A DNA stretch of 64,000 bases from Chrysogorgia sp. JL179-B06 (taxonomy: Eukaryota; Cnidaria; Anthozoa; Scleralcyonacea; Chrysogorgiidae). Shown piece by piece: positions 60,792 through 64,000 of the stretch. Under the pieces are notes generated by a model that was not told the origin of the DNA, searched no databases, and was given only the letters and a program-made list of their open reading frames with translations. The DNA is taken from NCBI GenBank assembly GCA_035772405.1, contig JAYKKM010000079.1, positions 1,503,001 through 1,567,000 on the forward strand. Reading direction: 5' to 3'. The translations under genes were made by a program, and so were the position numbers. Within the stretch, counting starts at the first letter, position 1. Each line of letters begins with the position of its first letter.

Positions 60792-61101
60792 TTGTAATTG
60801 ATATGTATTATAATTCAAATAAAGGCGTGCTTTTTAGTATATACGTAAAATATAACAATTGAGTAGCTATCACTCCCAATTATAGACCTCTTTCAGCAAT
60901 TCAAAAGATCTTTGCTTCCTAACGAGGTTGTAAAGGCTAATCATAAAATAATATTTAAAATGGCAGACATATATGAAAGAGGTCGACTCTATATATGTGC
61001 AATTGTTCAAGCTTGTAGAAGGAGAAACATATTCTTAACATTAACATTAACATAATCTCGATTACGCGTGATATACAGTTTAAAAGTGAAATATATAAAG
61101 T

Positions 61102-61146
61102 GGCTTTCAGACCAATTTCACTGACAGTGAAATTGGTCTGAAAGCC
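61102..61146. repeat. Perfect 21-bp hairpin
   Basis: GGCTTTCAGACCAATTTCACT and its inverse around GAC. Could form a hairpin RNA if transcribed; no sign of a miRNA gene otherwise. Confidence 0.9.
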
Positions 61147-61884
61147 ATACTATTTTAAAATGCAACGAGATTCAATCAGGGAAAATGTACCATTTTATGG
61201 TAATTATTTTAAATATTATCAATACTTTTTATGGCTGGATTAGTTTACCTGAAATAGGGGAAATCAAATATTCAATATATCTTGAAATGCGGTGAATATA
61301 TGTCATCAAAATTCCTTCACGATGAGCGAACATTTCTCGTCGACATTTTCCACTACAAACGTAAGAGAACAATGAAGGTCATTATTTATTAATAGCTAGA
61401 AGTGATTTCGGATTCGTTTGACTTCACCAAACCTGTCATAAAAAATTCATACGCCGTTGAACCCCGACTAAAATAAAAAATAAAGGACAAAGACATAGTT
61501 CATTATCACAAACCACTCAATGAAAAGTCATTCCAATGGTGCCTCATTGAACGCCAATAGCAAATGTATATTATATTTCTCGTGATAATGATATAACGTT
61601 TTGATTTTAATATCTCTGTTCCTGGTACCTTCACTACATACAATGCCTTTGCACCCCGAGATAATGTCTTAACCTGTAGAAACAACAATTCCACTGTTAT
61701 TAGCTTTCTAACATAAATACACACACACGTAAAACTAACAAAAATGAAATTAACAAGAAACTAACTGCTACAATGCTGTACATCGCAGAGCTAAAAGTGG
61801 TGTTTTGTCAAGGCAATGTTTTATCAAATATATATATATAGAAAAATTAATTAATATAGAGAGGATTTATGGAAAAAGTGACTG

Positions 61885-61937
61885 CCGGTCTCCGAATCAA
61901 CGTTTCGGCGCTCTAACCTTTGAGCTATAAAAGACGG
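61885..61937 (-). repeat. tRNA-like 5' half
   Basis: TATAGCTCAAAGGTTAGAGCG on minus looks like a D-arm/A-box; no B box follows. Confidence 0.4.
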
Positions 61938-63326
61938 CACGGTCAGAACAGTCAGTAATTTCGCCATATACATATTAAATTCGCCGCTTTCACTCGACAC
62001 CAACTGGAGACATCGCATCTAACCATAACGTGGAGCAAGGCCTCTCGAGCGTACTTCCCAAAGTAGCGAAGCGATACACAATAAAGCTCACACGAATGTT
62101 ACCCATGAGTTGTACATCGAAATTGCGTTTCACTCAAACGACAGAATATGTTAAATCTTTTTCGCTTGCTATTTGAAAGTAAATGCCCGATTTATTAAAA
62201 TGTCCCTTACTGGAGTGATAAGCAGTGCATGCATCTGTAATTAATGCTGGATGACCTACCATATTGTGTGTCCTAAACTGCTAAACCAGTTATATACAAA
62301 GATGTACTAACACAAGTATATTATTATATGCGAATTTTTCGTAACAATTTCAAATACATGTTCCATCTGAACTATAGGCAAATATTTAAACCTTTGGTTT
62401 CGAAATATATCTGGTGTCTTCAAACATCATGGCATACGGAAAGATCAACGATATAAAAACACAAAAAGGCAATCTCTACATACTCAGGGAGGTTATAGTA
62501 AATATTAGAAAATATAGAGCAACACATTAAAAAATAACATCAGTTACTATATTATTCAAGTGAATGGTGAACGTTTTAAAATACGAGAAAGTAAAGCAAT
62601 ATTTGTGTAGACTGTATAGATAAATAACTTTGTTCGTTTAAAATAAAAAAAAGCATCTGAATTGACCTATTTTAACGAAAATCGTTCGTCCATCACTCCG
62701 CACATTTCGTTTGTTTTGAGAAATTAACAAACAAGAATATTTAATGTTTAGTTAGGATATGCAAATGATGCCATTAAAACAAAGTCCACATGTTTTTAAA
62801 GTTGACAAAAGAATAGTTTTATAAATATAACAAGAATAATGGGATTTATTGAATATATCGTTGTTAAAAACCAAAAATGCTATCGGTTTTAGAAGACAGT
62901 TTTACTGAGGGTAATTTTTGAAAAGTGCATTCAGTTTACGAAAATGATTACAATCAGAACAGCTTTTTTATAGACAACAAAACGGCATACTCTTCGCGTA
63001 CCACACACACAATGGACACAGACTACGTCCATAGACACATCAAGGTTATTTTCTCGGGATTCAGAAGCTTTAAAAGAACAAAAATCCTAACCATAACCCA
63101 AATAAAAACTCTAGTCCTAACCCTGAAATAAAGGAATACTAACCCTACTTTTAAACTAAATATTTCAATGATGTAATATTCTGTGTGTGGTACACGAAGT
63201 AGCACCCAACAAAACGTACTATAATACTAATAGTTGAAAGGATTTACGGTGAAGGAAAATTTCGAGTGTTGGAATACATACATTTTAAGACCAAACCGGG
63301 ACCAGTTGCGAAAAATGCAACTTCAA

Positions 63327-63402
63327 GGTCTTCCGGCTGGAATTGAACCCGCGACCCTGCGATGCTATAGTGCAGTGCTCTGACCACTGAGCTACGGAGG
63401 CC
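63327..63402 (-). tRNA. tRNA-like gene or SINE head
   Basis: A box GTAGCTCAGTGGTCAGAGC, a paired CTGC...GCAG anticodon arm and B box GGTTCAATTCC. The acceptor stem pairs in only 5 of 7 places, so probably a SINE head. Confidence 0.5.
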
Positions 63403-64000
63403 GTTGCCGAGAGCCTAGTCACGAGTTCTGTATATATGGTGGTGGTAATGCCGGGATAAGATATTACAAGTAATATTTGGCAATTATATACCAATGAAAG
63501 AAACTAAATCCTCCGGTGTCTTAGCAAGCTGGTGAACCAGACAAAAATCTTAATCGTAGGACAACGTTTAGCGTTACCCAGCACAAAACATTACAACTGA
63601 CATCACTATGATCACTATTATACTATGCCAATGTGACAAAACGTCAGTGAATTCAATAAAATATTATTTTGTTTATTTATGCTTGATTTCGTGTTATGTA
63701 CAAGATACTGACATTTATATATTATCTATAATACACAAATTAAATGAAAAATCTCTCTAAAGCTGATCTAGGTCATTAGACCCCAGAGAACTTTTGAAAT
63801 AATAGTTGCAAAGAGTATTAACAGAGGCCCACAGATGAAACCCTATATATATCAATGTTCTACAAAATGGGTTTTAAATGAAGGATTAAAGAAATTAACA
63901 GAAGAGCATAAAAAGCTTGAATCCAATTAACTTAAAAATAATTGAGGAGAAAGTGCTGCCTTTGCAATAATATCAGCAAATGGTAAGACTTTCAGGTCTT

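Larger units (their letters stand above)
59830..64000. other. 5' flank without recognisable genes
   Basis: The 5' UTR and promoter of the host gene must begin near 59830, but I see no clear promoter. The rest is AT-rich with tRNA-like pieces, fold-backs and no open frame over 75 codons. Confidence 0.6.

Overview
The window is eukaryotic, AT-rich and intron-rich, from an invertebrate animal. A cnidarian, probably an anthozoan, is the best guess. The reasons are the mix of extracellular modules (WSC, thyroglobulin-1, SEA, LamG, TSP1, FReD/intelectin-like, EGF, and a GC(F/Y).D...YFGLQFYGECW module common in cnidarians), the many fold-back DNA elements, and an intact-looking Polinton. The species cannot be fixed from sequence alone.

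Host locus (minus strand, 59829 down to 505 and beyond the left edge). I could place about 54 exons by splice sites, reading frame and domain content. Almost all are symmetric 1-1 modules. In transcript order they encode a signal peptide, WSC, a basic linker, a mucin-like exon, a polyproline exon, two thyroglobulin-1 repeats, GCCxDG cysteine cassettes, a SEA domain, a Pro-rich linker plus LamG, ten TSP1 exons (one broken), a FReD-like domain, two more TSP1 exons and two EGF-like exons. After the large Polinton-bearing intron come eight copies of an unrecognised ~90-residue module, mixed with two split LamG domains and one cysteine-rich module. The exons have matching phases on both sides of the Polinton, so they can be read as one giant secreted or surface protein of about 3,800 codons in this window. 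A stop shortly after the second EGF (35058) leaves open a shorter product and a second gene on the left.

Polinton (15881-34497, about 18.6 kb). It lies in an intron, flanked by a perfect 6-bp target duplication (TAAGAC) with ~600-bp terminal inverted repeats starting 5'-AG. Left arm, minus strand: protein-primed DNA polymerase B, a zinc-ribbon protein, and membrane and basic small proteins. Centre: a zinc-finger protein and a thymidine kinase on plus, then a BRO-N/VRR-nuclease/C2H2 fusion, a small MGACF protein, a fibre-like protein and a large tail-anchored protein on minus. Right arm, plus strand: three paralogous penton-like genes, an integrase with chromodomain, a coiled-coil membrane protein, the double-jelly-roll capsid protein, the packaging ATPase and a terminal small protein. 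Replication (polymerase), integration (integrase) and virion morphogenesis (capsid, ATPase, penton-like and fibre-like proteins) are all represented. I found no adenain-type protease. Thymidine kinase and a BRO-N nuclease are unusual cargo. Breaks are visible in two genes (an in-frame stop and an apparent frameshift).

Introns and flanks carry many fold-back/MITE families, tRNA-derived SINE copies, one LINE reverse-transcriptase fragment, and very large tandem arrays. In the TSP1/FReD stretch nearly every intron is filled by a different simple repeat or minisatellite. From 59830 to 64000 I see no gene, only repeats and tRNA-like fragments.
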